DNA of 64,000 nucleotides from Uliginosibacterium gangwonense (GCA_005239635.1 SBBQ01000020.1:1-64000); one strand, 5' to 3'. Counted from the stretch's first letter, positions 31,101 to 40,253 are shown. Made by a program: numbers and translations. The notes: a model not told the origin generated them from the letters alone.

Positions 31101-33899
31101 ATGACTCAATCTGAAGCTCAAACTCGGTCCGAGCTGATTGATCGACAACTTGCGCAGGCAGGTTGGAGCGTCAAAGACCCCACGCAAGTCATTGAAGAAT
31201 TCGACATTCTCACCGGCTTGCCTGAAGGCATCGCTCAACCGCGCACACCGTACGAAGGCCACCAGTTCAGTGATTACGTTTTACTGGGCAAAGACGGCAA
31301 ACCGCTCGCCGTTATCGAAGCAAAAAAAACTAGTCGCGATGCAGCCCTTGGCCGTGAGCAAGCAAAGCAGTACTGCTACAACATCCAAAAGCAGCTAGGC
31401 GGTGAACTACCGTTCTGTTTTTACACCAACGGCCATGATCACTACTTTTGGGATCTGGATAATGCCCCACCGCGAAAGATCGTCGGTTTTCCAACGCGTG
31501 GCGATCTAGAACGCTTTGCCTATATCCGACGCAATCGCAAACCGCTCACCCAAGAATTTATCAATACCGCAATAGCGGGCCGCGACTATCAACTCCGGGC
31601 CATTCGTTCCGTACTCGAAGGCATTGAGCAAAAAAAGCGCAACTTCTTGCTTGTCATGGCTACGGGCACCGGCAAAACGCGCACCTGTATCGCCATGATT
31701 GATGCGTTAATGCGAGCGGGTCATGCAGAAAAAGTCTTATTCCTCGTGGACCGTATCGCGTTGCGCGGGCAGGCACTTGCCGCATTCAAAGAACACATGC
31801 CCAACGAGCCTCGCTGGCCCAATGAGGGTGAAAAATTAATTGCCACAGATCGCCGCATTTATGTCGCAACCTACCCGACGATGCTCAACATCATTCGGGA
31901 CGATACCCAGCACCTGTCACCGCACTTCTTCGATTTCATCGTCGTCGATGAAAGCCATCGCTCCATCTACAACACCTTTGGCGAAGTTCTCGACTACTTC
32001 AAAACCATTACGCTGGGGCTAACAGCCACCCCAACAGATATCATCGACCACAACACCTTCCAGCTTTTCCATTGCGAAGACGGCCTCCCCACTTTCGCCT
32101 ACACCTATGAAGAAGCTGTAAACAACGACCCGCCGTATCTCTGCAACTTTCAGGTCATGAAGATACAGACCAAGTTTCAGATGGAAGGTATCAGCAAACG
32201 CACCATTTCACTTGAAGATCAAAAAAAGCTAATTCTGCAAGGCAAAGAAGTAGAAGACATCAATTTCGAGGGCAGTCAGCTTGAAAAACAGGTGATCAAC
32301 AAAGGCACCAACACGCTGATTGTTCGCGAATTTATGGAAGAAGCCATCAAGGACGCCAATGGCGTACTGCCGGGCAAGACCATTTTTTTCTGCGCCACCA
32401 AGGCCCACGCCCGGCGCATGGAAGAAATTTTCGACAAGCTATATCCGCAGTACAACGGCGAATTGGCCAAGGTGCTGGTGTCGGACGATCCACGCGTCTA
32501 CGGTAAAGGCGGCCTGCTCGATCAGTTCACCAACAACGACATGCCACGTATCGCCATCAGCGTGGACATGCTCGATACCGGCATTGACGTGCGTGAAATC
32601 GTCAACCTTGTGTTTGCCAAGCCGGTCTATTCCTACACCAAGTTCTGGCAGATGGTCGGGCGTGGCACACGCTTGTTGGAAACCAGCAAGCCCAAGCCTT
32701 GGTGTCTTGAAAAAGATGTGTTCCTAATACTCGACTGCTGGGACAACTTCGAATACTTCAAGCTCAAGCCCAGAGGTAAGGAACTCAAGCCGCAATTACC
32801 GCTGCCGGTGCGGCTTGTCGGCCTGCGCCTCGACAAAATTGAAAAGGCCCACGACAACGGCCATACAGAAATCGCCGCGCGTGAAATTGCCAAGCTACGT
32901 CAACAAATTGCAGCCTTGCCCAAAGAGTCGGTCGTCATCAAAGAAGCCGCCGCTGCACTAGCACGGCTAGAAGATGAAAACTTCTGGATCAGCCTCAGCC
33001 ACGACCGGCTGGAGTTCCTGCGCGCCGAAATCAAGCCGCTGTTTCGCACCGTGTCCGAAGCCGACTTCAAGGCCATGCGTTTCGAGCGCGACCTGCTGGA
33101 ATATTCACTGGCTGTTCTAAACGAAGAAAAGGAACAGGCTGAAGCCATCCAAGAAGGCATCGTTGAGCAAATCAGCGAGCTACCGCTCTCCGTCAGCTTT
33201 GTTAAACAGGAAGAAGCGCTCATTCGCGCTGCGCAAACCAAACACTACTGGACCAAGGCGGAAGAAGACGCCTTCGACAAGCTAGTCACTCAGCTCGGTC
33301 CGCTCATGAAATTCCGCGAACAAAGTGGCAGCCAGGAACAAACCCTTCTAGATTTAGCCGACGAGCTGCACAAAAAGGAATGGGTGGAATTCGGCCCGCA
33401 ACACGAAGCAGTCAGCATCACCCGCTACCGCGAAATGGTGGAAAGCTTGATAGCCGAACTCACCGAGCATAATCCGGTGCTACAGAAAATCAAAAATGGT
33501 GATGCTGTAAGTAGTGAAGAAGCCGACGAACTCGCTGAGCTATTGCACGAAGAACACCCGCACATCACCGAAGACCTGCTGCGCCAAGTCTACAAAAACC
33601 GCAAGGCACGCTTCATCCAGTTCATCCGCCACATCTTAGGCATTGAAGTACTCAAGAGCTTCCCCGAACAAGTCAGCGCTGCCTTCGATCAATTTATCCG
33701 TGCTCACACCACCCTTAGCAGCCGCCAGTTGGAGTTCCTCAATCTATTGAAGGGCTTCATCATCGAACGCGAAAAGGTGGAGAAGAAAGACCTCATCAAC
33801 GCCCCCTTCACCGTCATCCACCCGCAAGGAATTCGTGGCGTGTTCAGCCCGGCCGAAATTAACGAGATTCTGCAACTGACTGAACAGTTGGCTGCCTAA
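31101..33899 (+). CDS. hsdR: Type I restriction enzyme, R subunit
   Basis: 932 residues. The N-terminal nuclease domain has a PD-(D/E)xK-type set (FSDYVLLGKDGKPLAVIEAKK), followed by a superfamily 2 translocase with VMATGTGKTRT (Walker A), FIVVDESHRS (DExH) and GLTATPTD, then a helical C-terminal region that binds the methylase. It cuts unmethylated DNA after translocation. GGAAG lies seven bases before the ATG at 31101. It begins the island right after ssrA and is followed by hsdM and hsdS. No frameshift or missing motif is seen. Confidence 0.95.
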   Translation: MTQSEAQTRSELIDRQLAQAGWSVKDPTQVIEEFDILTGLPEGIAQPRTPYEGHQFSDYVLLGKDGKPLAVIEAKKTSRDAALGREQAKQYCYNIQKQLGGELPFCFYTNGHDHYFWDLDNAPPRKIVGFPTRGDLERFAYIRRNRKPLTQEFINTAIAGRDYQLRAIRSVLEGIEQKKRNFLLVMATGTGKTRTCIAMIDALMRAGHAEKVLFLVDRIALRGQALAAFKEHMPNEPRWPNEGEKLIATDRRIYVATYPTMLNIIRDDTQHLSPHFFDFIVVDESHRSIYNTFGEVLDYFKTITLGLTATPTDIIDHNTFQLFHCEDGLPTFAYTYEEAVNNDPPYLCNFQVMKIQTKFQMEGISKRTISLEDQKKLILQGKEVEDINFEGSQLEKQVINKGTNTLIVREFMEEAIKDANGVLPGKTIFFCATKAHARRMEEIFDKLYPQYNGELAKVLVSDDPRVYGKGGLLDQFTNNDMPRIAISVDMLDTGIDVREIVNLVFAKPVYSYTKFWQMVGRGTRLLETSKPKPWCLEKDVFLILDCWDNFEYFKLKPRGKELKPQLPLPVRLVGLRLDKIEKAHDNGHTEIAAREIAKLRQQIAALPKESVVIKEAAAALARLEDENFWISLSHDRLEFLRAEIKPLFRTVSEADFKAMRFERDLLEYSLAVLNEEKEQAEAIQEGIVEQISELPLSVSFVKQEEALIRAAQTKHYWTKAEEDAFDKLVTQLGPLMKFREQSGSQEQTLLDLADELHKKEWVEFGPQHEAVSITRYREMVESLIAELTEHNPVLQKIKNGDAVSSEEADELAELLHEEHPHITEDLLRQVYKNRKARFIQFIRHILGIEVLKSFPEQVSAAFDQFIRAHTTLSSRQLEFLNLLKGFIIEREKVEKKDLINAPFTVIHPQGIRGVFSPAEINEILQLTEQLAA

Positions 33900-33923
33900 A
33901 ACTAGAACTAGAGCTTCTCATTC

Positions 33924-35603
33924 ATGTTACAAAACAACCCCGAACTCAAAAGCAAGATCGACCAGCTCTGGAACAAATTCTGGAGCGGCGGCATTAGCAA
34001 TCCACTCACCGCCATCGAACAGATCACCTACCTGCTGTTCATGAAGCGGTTGGATGAGCTGGATCAAAAGCGTCAAGCCGATGCTGAATTTACAGGCGAA
34101 AAGTACACCTCCAAATTCATTGGCAAATGGATTCCACCCGAATACCGCAGCCAGCCGGAGCCCGAGAAGTTCGCCATCGACAAGCACAGCCTGCGTTGGG
34201 GCGATTTCAAGAGCAAGCCGGCCGAAGAAATGCTGCAACTCGTACAGGGCAAGGTGTTCCCTTTCCTTAAAGACCTGAACGGCGCAGAGTCCAACTTCAC
34301 CCACCACATGAAGAACGCGGTGTTTATCATCCCCAAGCCCACTCTACTGGTCGAGGCGGTGAAAACCATCGACGACATCTTCGAGGTCATGGAGCGCGAT
34401 TCGCGCGAAAACGGACAAGCGTTTCAAGACATCCAGGGCGATGTTTATGAAATGCTGCTGTCCGAAATCGCCACCGCTGGCAAAAACGGCCAGTTCCGCA
34501 CCCCGCGCCACATCATCAAGCTGATGGCCGATCTAGTGCAGCCGCAACTGGGCCACAAGATTGCCGACCCGGCCTGTGGTTCCGGCGGCTTTTTGCTCGG
34601 CGCGTATCAATACATCGTTACGCAACTAGCAATTGCAGCCACCAAAAACAACAAGACAGCACCGAATCTCACGCCGGATGAAGACGGCTTTGTGCGTACC
34701 TCGGTCGCCGCCGCACTCACCGAAAAAGCCCAAGCCATTCTGGCCAGCTCTCTATGGGGCTACGACATCGACGCCACCATGGTGCGCCTGGGCCTGATGA
34801 ATTTGATGATGCACGGCATCGACGAGCCGCACATCGATTACAAGGACACTCTCAGTAAAAGCTACACCGAGGAAGCCGAATACGACATCGTAATGGCCAA
34901 CCCGCCCTTCACTGGCAGCATCGACAAGGGCGACATCAACGAAAACCTGCAACTGGCCACCACCAAGACCGAGCTGCTGTTTGTCGAGAACATCTACCGC
35001 CTGCTCAAGAAAGGCGGCACCGCCTGTGTAGTCGTGCCCCAAGGGGTACTGACCAACGCAGGCGGTGCATTCAGAACCTTGCGCCAATTGCTGGTGGAGC
35101 GTTGCGACCTCAAGGCGGTGATCACCCTGCCCAGTGGCGTGTTCAAACCCTATGCCAGTGTCAGCACCGCCATCCTGCTGTTCACCAAGGTCTGGGGGCC
35201 GAAAGACAAAGTGACGAAACCCGCCACCGAACACGTCTGGTTTTACGAAATGGCTGCCGACGGCTACTCGCTGGACGACAAGCGTAGCAAGCAGGAAGGC
35301 CATGGCGACCTGCAAGACATCATCGCCAGATATCACACTCGCAATCCCGCCACTGACACCGACCGCACCGCCAAATGCTTCATGGTGCCGCGCAGCGAGA
35401 TTGCGGACGAGAAGAACAACTACGACCTCTCACTTTCGCGTTACAAAACCGATGTGTTTGAGGAAGTGCATTACGACGCGCCGGGCGTGATTCTGGATCG
35501 GCTGATTCAGGCCGAGGTCGGTGATGTGGACGAGGCGGACCTGGCCAAGGTGCAAAGCGGCATCGTGCGCGAGCTGCTGGAGTTGAAGGGAATGATGGGA
35601 TGA
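33924..35603 (+). CDS. hsdM: Type I restriction-modification system, M subunit
   Basis: 559 residues. An N-terminal HsdM helical domain (LWNKFWSGGISNPLTAIEQI) precedes the N6-adenine methyltransferase with the SAM motif ADPACGSGGFLLGAY and the catalytic MANPPFTGS. It modifies adenines in the site chosen by HsdS. It carries the only TTGCCAAT-type repeat of the island (34119). Its stop overlaps the hsdS start by four bases. Confidence 0.95.
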   Translation: MLQNNPELKSKIDQLWNKFWSGGISNPLTAIEQITYLLFMKRLDELDQKRQADAEFTGEKYTSKFIGKWIPPEYRSQPEPEKFAIDKHSLRWGDFKSKPAEEMLQLVQGKVFPFLKDLNGAESNFTHHMKNAVFIIPKPTLLVEAVKTIDDIFEVMERDSRENGQAFQDIQGDVYEMLLSEIATAGKNGQFRTPRHIIKLMADLVQPQLGHKIADPACGSGGFLLGAYQYIVTQLAIAATKNNKTAPNLTPDEDGFVRTSVAAALTEKAQAILASSLWGYDIDATMVRLGLMNLMMHGIDEPHIDYKDTLSKSYTEEAEYDIVMANPPFTGSIDKGDINENLQLATTKTELLFVENIYRLLKKGGTACVVVPQGVLTNAGGAFRTLRQLLVERCDLKAVITLPSGVFKPYASVSTAILLFTKVWGPKDKVTKPATEHVWFYEMAADGYSLDDKRSKQEGHGDLQDIIARYHTRNPATDTDRTAKCFMVPRSEIADEKNNYDLSLSRYKTDVFEEVHYDAPGVILDRLIQAEVGDVDEADLAKVQSGIVRELLELKGMMG

Positions 35604-36790
35604 GAACCAAGACCCTTGGTGAACTTTGTAGACCCAAGCAATGGAAAAGCCTAGCAACTAAGGATTTCGTCAAATCTGGGCACCCCGTGTATGGAGCAAA
35701 TGGCGTCATTGGTTTTTACACCGCATACAACCATGAACTCCCAACGATTGCCATCGGCTGCCGTGGCGCGTGTGGCCATATTCACATCACCAAACCAAGG
35801 TCGTACATAACTTCAAATGCAATGGCACTAGACGAACTTGCCACAAGTGAATGCGATCAAACTTACTTGGCTGAATTTCTGAAGTATCGAGGACTTTCCG
35901 ACGTAACTACTGGCGCAGCTCAGCCCCAAATTACAAGAACGAATTTGGAGCGTGTGCAGATTCCACTACCTCCGCTGGACGACCAAATCCGCATTGCCCA
36001 TCTGCTCGGCAAAGTGGAAGGACTGATCGCCCAGCGAAAACAACACCTGCAACAACTCGACGACCTGCTCAAGAGCGTGTTTCTGAAGATGTTCGGCGAC
36101 CCTGTGCGGAATGAGAAGGGGTGGGACAAACCTGAGTTGAAAGCCTTCGGCAAAATTTCGACCGGCAACACGCCACCCAGAAATGAGCCTGCAAATTACG
36201 ATGGCGATTTCATCGAGTGGATCAAAACGGACAACATCACGGGTGATGCTGTTTTTGTTACGCATGCCACCGAGCATCTTTCTGAGGTTGGCGCGAAAAA
36301 GGCGAGAACGGTCACGAGCAGTGCCTTGCTTGTGGCCTGTATCGCGGGCAGCGTCGAATCAATCGGGCGTGCCGCATTAACAGACAGGACGGTGTCGTTC
36401 AATCAGCAGATCAATGCCATCCAGCCCGGCAAGGATGTGAACGCCCTTTATCTGTATGCTTTGTTTAAGTTGTCTCGGGCCTACATACAGAGCCACGCCA
36501 CGAAGGGGATGAAGAAGATTCTTACAAAAGGCGATTTTGAGAAGATCACGATGATCAAGCCGCCCGTTGAAATACAGAATCAATTCGCTGTCATCGTAGA
36601 AAAAGTTGAAGGCGTTAAATCGCGCTACCAGCTAAGCCTCATCGATCTCGAATCCCTCTACGGTGCCCTGAGCCAGCGCGCCTTCAAGGGCGAATTAGAT
36701 TTGTCGCGCGTGCCCTTGCCAAGCGGGCAAGTCGAAGAAATGACTACAATTTCCGCAGTGAATCGCCCCGAATTTAGTAGACACTGTTGA
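35600..36790 (+). CDS. hsdS: Type I restriction-modification system, specificity subunit, with C-terminal tail from an IS element
   Basis: 396 residues. Two target-recognition domains alternate with conserved helical regions (LDDQIRIAHLLGKVEGLIAQ about 131-150; IQNQFAVIVEKVEGVKSRYQ later), the usual layout. The family end LSQRAFKGELDLSRV is intact. The last ten or so residues (NRPEFSRHC before the stop) are encoded by the terminal repeat of the IS remnant, so the stop codon comes from the insertion. The enzyme is likely functional because the domains are complete. The DNA sequence recognised cannot be predicted. Confidence 0.93.
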   Translation: MRTKTLGELCRPKQWKSLATKDFVKSGHPVYGANGVIGFYTAYNHELPTIAIGCRGACGHIHITKPRSYITSNAMALDELATSECDQTYLAEFLKYRGLSDVTTGAAQPQITRTNLERVQIPLPPLDDQIRIAHLLGKVEGLIAQRKQHLQQLDDLLKSVFLKMFGDPVRNEKGWDKPELKAFGKISTGNTPPRNEPANYDGDFIEWIKTDNITGDAVFVTHATEHLSEVGAKKARTVTSSALLVACIAGSVESIGRAALTDRTVSFNQQINAIQPGKDVNALYLYALFKLSRAYIQSHATKGMKKILTKGDFEKITMIKPPVEIQNQFAVIVEKVEGVKSRYQLSLIDLESLYGALSQRAFKGELDLSRVPLPSGQVEEMTTISAVNRPEFSRHC

Positions 36791-37045
36791 GCCGGTTGAA
36801 AATATTGCTCTTCGAACACGACCGGAGAAACGTTGCCATTGTAGCCATGGCGACGTTTTGGGTTGTAAAACATTTCAATGTAATCGAACACATCTGACCG
36901 AGCTTGGTTGCAGCATGCCCCCGTTCGGTTACTTGCTTGACAGCCTCTAACTTAAATTCTTCCGCGCATTGCTTATTACTCATTTGGCTTCCTCCTTAAC
37001 GCTGGTTTAAGGCCCCGAAGTGTCTATAAATACAGGGGCGATTAA
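36759..37045 (-). mobile_element. Gutted IS3-family insertion sequence
   Basis: About 290 bases with imperfect terminal repeats of about 25 bases. The left end reads AATCGCCCCGAATTTAGTAG then ACACT; the complement of the right end reads AATCGCCCCTGTATTTATAG then ACACT. On the minus strand it keeps the first ~30 codons of OrfA (MSNKQCAEEFKLEAVKQVTE, start 36983 after GGAGG) joined out of frame to the end of OrfB (DYIEMFYNPKRRHGYNGNVS). About 1 kb of transposase has been lost, so it cannot move on its own. Confidence 0.85.
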
Positions 37046-37128
37046 ACGACAAGCTGCGCGACAACCGCATTCGCCTTGGACTGCGGCTAGAGCAGGAGCA
37101 CATCGGCTTCCACTGGCTAGCTCATTGA
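37046..37128 (+). pseudogene. Possible 3' end of a gene cut by the IS element
   Basis: From the right IS end an open frame runs to a TGA and reads DKLRDNRIRLGLRLEQEHIG then FHWLAH. It has ordinary coding character but no start, so it may be the tail of a gene lost when the IS inserted or deleted. I do not recognise the family, and it could also be chance. Confidence 0.3.
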
Positions 37129-37170
37129 CTTCAACTCCTTGATGGCACTGGCACATCCAATTCAGTCGCC

Positions 37171-37199
37171 TTGCCATAGGACCAGAAAAGAACTATATT
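37171..37199 (+). promoter_or_regulatory. Promoter of the toxin-antitoxin pair
   Basis: TTGCCA at 37171 and TATATT at 37194 with a 17-base spacer, 27 bases upstream of the antitoxin start. A short repeat AGTCT-CATTA-AGTCT follows and may be part of an autoregulatory operator. Confidence 0.65.
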
Positions 37200-37226
37200 C
37201 AGTCTCATTAAGTCTGGAGCACAGCC

Positions 37227-37502
37227 ATGCGCTACTCATCACAAGTCAAGCCGATCAGCTATCTCAAAGCCAATGCAGCCGAGGTTCTGACGCACCTCGC
37301 GGAGCAGCGTGAACCGATGGTCATCACCCAAAACGGCGAAGCCAAGGCTGTCCTGCAGGACGTCGCTTCGTTCGAGGAGACGCAAGAAACACTCGCCTTG
37401 CTAAAGATCCTCGCGTTGGGCAATCAGGATGTGGCTGCTGGCAAGGCCAAGCCTGTCGCTGACGTAGTTGCCCGCCTCCGCGCCAAGCGAGCCTCAGTCT
37501 GA
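37227..37502 (+). CDS. Type II antitoxin, Phd/YefM family
   Basis: 91 residues. The N-terminal YefM/Phd DNA-binding fold (SQVKPISYLKANAAEVLTHL; REPMVITQNGEAKAVLQDV) is followed by an acidic-helical tail that should mask the toxin. GGAG precedes the ATG by seven bases. The stop overlaps the toxin start by one base (TGATG), the usual translational coupling. It normally represses its own promoter, with the toxin as co-repressor. Confidence 0.9.
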   Translation: MRYSSQVKPISYLKANAAEVLTHLAEQREPMVITQNGEAKAVLQDVASFEETQETLALLKILALGNQDVAAGKAKPVADVVARLRAKRASV

Positions 37503-37843
37503 TGGCAGGCTCATCAGCCAAGTTTGAGGTCCTGCTCACCGAGGGTGCGGAGCAGGATCTGGAGGCCATCCACGACTACATCTCCGAATTCGACTGCGTC
37601 GCCAACGCCAACTATGTATTGGATGAGTTGATGAACGTTGTGGAGAGTCTGTCGAAATTCCCAGAACGCGGCAGTTATCCGAAGGAACTAGTCGGCCTTG
37701 GGATCAAAGAATACCGCCAGACATTCTTCAAACCCTACCGCGTGATCTATCGTGTCACAGGCAACCAAGTCATTATTTACTTGATTGCAGACGGACGTCG
37801 TGACATGCAATCTGTACTCGCTCGCCGCCTGTTAGGTGCTTGA
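37502..37843 (+). CDS. Type II toxin, RelE/ParE family
   Basis: 113 residues. The RelE/ParE fold is shown by LLTEGAEQDLEAIHDYISEF, SKFPERGSYPKELVGLGIKE and KPYRVIYRVTGNQVIIYLIA, with a C-terminal DGRRDMQSVLARRLL. Members either cut ribosome-bound mRNA (RelE) or poison gyrase (ParE). The final DGRRDMQSVLARRLL resembles the ParE-type end. The pair may help keep the island in place. Confidence 0.9.
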   Translation: MAGSSAKFEVLLTEGAEQDLEAIHDYISEFDCVANANYVLDELMNVVESLSKFPERGSYPKELVGLGIKEYRQTFFKPYRVIYRVTGNQVIIYLIADGRRDMQSVLARRLLGA

Positions 37844-37937
37844 CCCGCAGCAACCCGCACCATTACTCATAAGCTCGGGAGGCCAGTCGGCACATGGTCA
37901 ACCATCCGCCACCACTCACAACACCGCACCATTCAAA

Positions 37938-37966
37938 ACCAACCGTTCGCGGTTGGTTTTTTGTTT
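37938..37966. terminator. Terminator between the toxin gene and the AraC-type regulator
   Basis: AAAACCAACC-GTTCGC-GGTTGGTTTT with T-run; it can serve both convergent genes. Confidence 0.88.
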
Positions 37967-37976
37967 GGGCGCGCCA

Positions 37977-38954
37977 TCACACACTGCTTAATCGCCGGTA
38001 TTGGCGCGGGGTGTTGCCCGTTACTTTGCGCATCATGCGGCGTAGTGCGGTGGCGTCTCGATAACCCACTGCGGCGGCAATGTTGTCTACCGACATTTTG
38101 CTTTGTTCAAGCAGGCCACGCGCACGGCGCATGCGAATTGTTTGCATGAGCGCGAGCGGGCTTTGTCCGGTCGATTTTTTAACCTGCCGCGCGAGCGTTC
38201 GTTCTGTCATACAAAACTCATTGGCAATCGCAGTGACTGAAGGCATTTCTGGCAATGATTTTTCAACGTGCGCCACAAATCGACTGACCAGTTCATTACC
38301 GTTTGCCAATGCCTCGGGCAGCACATAGGGCGCTTGCGTCTCTCGTTCATCCACCAACAAATAGCGCGACAACAAATCCACCAGCGCTGGCCCGCATAGC
38401 GTTTTGATCACGTGCAACATCAAATCCTTTTGCGCAAAGGCTGCACCCGCAGTGACGATGTTTTCATCCACACAAAGCATATTGGCGGATTCAACCGCGC
38501 AGGCTGGATTCATCTGCTGCAAAATCGGTGCGAGCCACCACGCGGTGGTGACTTTGCGCCCATTTAATAAGCCTGCAAATTGCAGCAAAAAAACCGCTGA
38601 ACAGGCTGCGGCAATGCGCCCGCCTTTGCCAATATGTTTTTGCAGCGCCGCCACAACATGTTGCACTTCTGCTCGCGCCTCGAACCCATGCACCTCTCGC
38701 CGATTGTTTACGCCGATACCCGGCACCACCCAAATTGAACGATCGTTAGTTGAGCGGCTGGGTAACTTAACCGTGTCGATCAACATGCCGGACTGCAGCC
38801 GCACTGCGCCGCCATTGGCAGAACAAATTCGCCACCTTGGTGCAGGCACGCCCACGCGTGGCGCCATCACACGTGCAGCATTGAGCAAATCTAACGTGGC
38901 GGCCACGCCGGAACCAAAGCTGCCGTTCAGTACCACAAGCGTAATATCGTACAT
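37977..38954 (-). CDS. GlxA-type AraC-family transcriptional regulator
   Basis: 325 residues. The N-terminal DJ-1/PfpI-like domain (YDITLVVLNGSFGSGVAATL; AAACSAVFLLQFAGLLNGRK with its nucleophile-elbow Cys) is followed by two AraC helix-turn-helix motifs (SVTAIANEFCMTERTLARQV; SVDNIAAAVGYRDATALRRM). It is divergent from the hydrolase and probably controls the genes at 39096-42931. A pair of direct repeats spans its start codon and upstream region. Confidence 0.88.
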   Translation of the reverse strand: MYDITLVVLNGSFGSGVAATLDLLNAARVMAPRVGVPAPRWRICSANGGAVRLQSGMLIDTVKLPSRSTNDRSIWVVPGIGVNNRREVHGFEARAEVQHVVAALQKHIGKGGRIAAACSAVFLLQFAGLLNGRKVTTAWWLAPILQQMNPACAVESANMLCVDENIVTAGAAFAQKDLMLHVIKTLCGPALVDLLSRYLLVDERETQAPYVLPEALANGNELVSRFVAHVEKSLPEMPSVTAIANEFCMTERTLARQVKKSTGQSPLALMQTIRMRRARGLLEQSKMSVDNIAAAVGYRDATALRRMMRKVTGNTPRQYRRLSSV

Positions 38955-38991
38955 GTCTGTTTAAGCACTTTTAATGTCGTTTAAGACACTT
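38954..38991. promoter_or_regulatory. Direct repeats, candidate operator of the GlxA-type regulator
   Basis: TGTCTGTTTAAGCACTT at 38954 and TGTCGTTTAAGACACTT at 38975 start exactly 21 bases apart, two helical turns, which suits a dimer of two-motif AraC-type proteins. The first copy overlaps the regulator's ATG, so it might autoregulate. This is inference from pattern and place. Confidence 0.5.
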
Positions 38992-39095
38992 ACATTGTGC
39001 GTGGTACTAGGGTTGAATGCAAGGCATCTACTGCTCAAACCATTTTGCGTTTGCGCGCCGCGAAAAGCGATTGGCACAAGCGAAGGAGCCTGCCC

Positions 39096-40253
39096 ATGTG
39101 TGGTCACCCACATTACAAACTTGCGTTTTCTGCCTACTACAGCAAGCGCCCTGCGGCATTGGGTGGCACAGGTAATGTGGCGCAAGACGTAACGAATACT
39201 TCGGGTAGCGCGACGCCAGAATTGGTTACCCCTGAATCGGCAGCCCCTAAATCGGCTGCCCCCATGCCTGTTACTTTCAAAGCGAATGATGGGTATGCAC
39301 TCAATGGGCATTGGTGGCGCACGGGCCCAGCACACGCAACCGGACTGGCTGATCGAGCCACGGTCATCATCAACCCTGCAACCTCTGTGCGCGCACGCTA
39401 TTACGCACGCTTTGCGGCTTACCTACACCAGCACGGATTTGATGTGCTGACTTATGACTATCGCGGCATTGGCGAATCTCGCCCTGCACGACTGCGTGGG
39501 TTTCAAGCAAGCTGGTTAGATTGGGGGCGGCTGGATTTTGAGGCTGCGCTCGGCTTTGTTGCCAATCACAGTCCTGACCAAGCTATTTACGTGGTAGGCC
39601 ATAGCGTTGGCGGCTTTTTAATTGGCCTCGCGCCCTCTAGCAATCGCATTGCGCGAATCTTCACTATGGGCTCGCAATATGCGTATTGGCGCGATTACGC
39701 GCCGCACCTCCGCTGGCGCATGTATCTTAAATGGCATGTCTTCATGCCCATGGTTAGCAAGCTGTTTGGCTACTTTCCCGGCAAGCGTTTAGGTTGGGTT
39801 GAAGATACCCCGCTCGGTGTGGTGCAGGATTGGAGTGCGCTGAAGCCGCGCATTGAAGACATGTGGCGAGAAGCGCCACATCGTTTAAATGATGATGCGT
39901 TGCAAACCTTGCTGAATCAGTTTTCGGGCGTTAAAGCGAACACGCTGGCCGTGAGCGTTGGCGATGATGAGTTCGCCTCACAATCAGCCATACAGCGCTT
40001 ATTGAATTACTACACGGCAAGCCCACGCATGCATTTGCATATTGACCCGGCGCAGCTCGGCTCAACGCCGGTAGGGCATCACTCAATTGGCCATTTTGGT
40101 TTTTTTCACAGCCAATTTGAAAAGCGCTTATGGCACATCCCGCTGCATTGGTTATGCAACGGTTGTTTGCCGAGCGACCCGCCCGGCTACCTTGTTTCAC
40201 TAAGTGCACCAACGAGCACATCGATAGAGCGTACGAATCAACGTACGAGATAA
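39096..40253 (+). CDS. Alpha/beta hydrolase
   Basis: 385 residues. The nucleophile elbow is YVVGHSVGGFLIG, an oxyanion-side segment is VLTYDYRGIGESRPARLRGF, and a late His is in HHSIGHFGFFHSQF. It resembles predicted alpha/beta hydrolases of the YheT-like or serine aminopeptidase kind. GGAG lies seven bases before the ATG at 39096, which favours it over an open frame upstream. A poorly conserved Thr/Pro/Ala-rich stretch (about 30-60) precedes the hydrolase fold. Substrate unknown. Confidence 0.85.
   Translation: MCGHPHYKLAFSAYYSKRPAALGGTGNVAQDVTNTSGSATPELVTPESAAPKSAAPMPVTFKANDGYALNGHWWRTGPAHATGLADRATVIINPATSVRARYYARFAAYLHQHGFDVLTYDYRGIGESRPARLRGFQASWLDWGRLDFEAALGFVANHSPDQAIYVVGHSVGGFLIGLAPSSNRIARIFTMGSQYAYWRDYAPHLRWRMYLKWHVFMPMVSKLFGYFPGKRLGWVEDTPLGVVQDWSALKPRIEDMWREAPHRLNDDALQTLLNQFSGVKANTLAVSVGDDEFASQSAIQRLLNYYTASPRMHLHIDPAQLGSTPVGHHSIGHFGFFHSQFEKRLWHIPLHWLCNGCLPSDPPGYLVSLSAPTSTSIERTNQRTR

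Noticed and set aside
34752-35336. A 194-codon leftward open frame opposite hsdM
   Set aside because: Low-complexity complement of hsdM with no family similarity that I can see.
30925-37966. Attachment-site duplication of the ssrA 3' end
   Set aside because: I looked for the terminal CCGCCGCCTCCACCA sequence near the right side of the island and did not see it.
30938-38000. A CRISPR array or intact prophage in the accessory block
   Set aside because: No regularly spaced direct repeats, integrase, cas or phage structural genes are visible.
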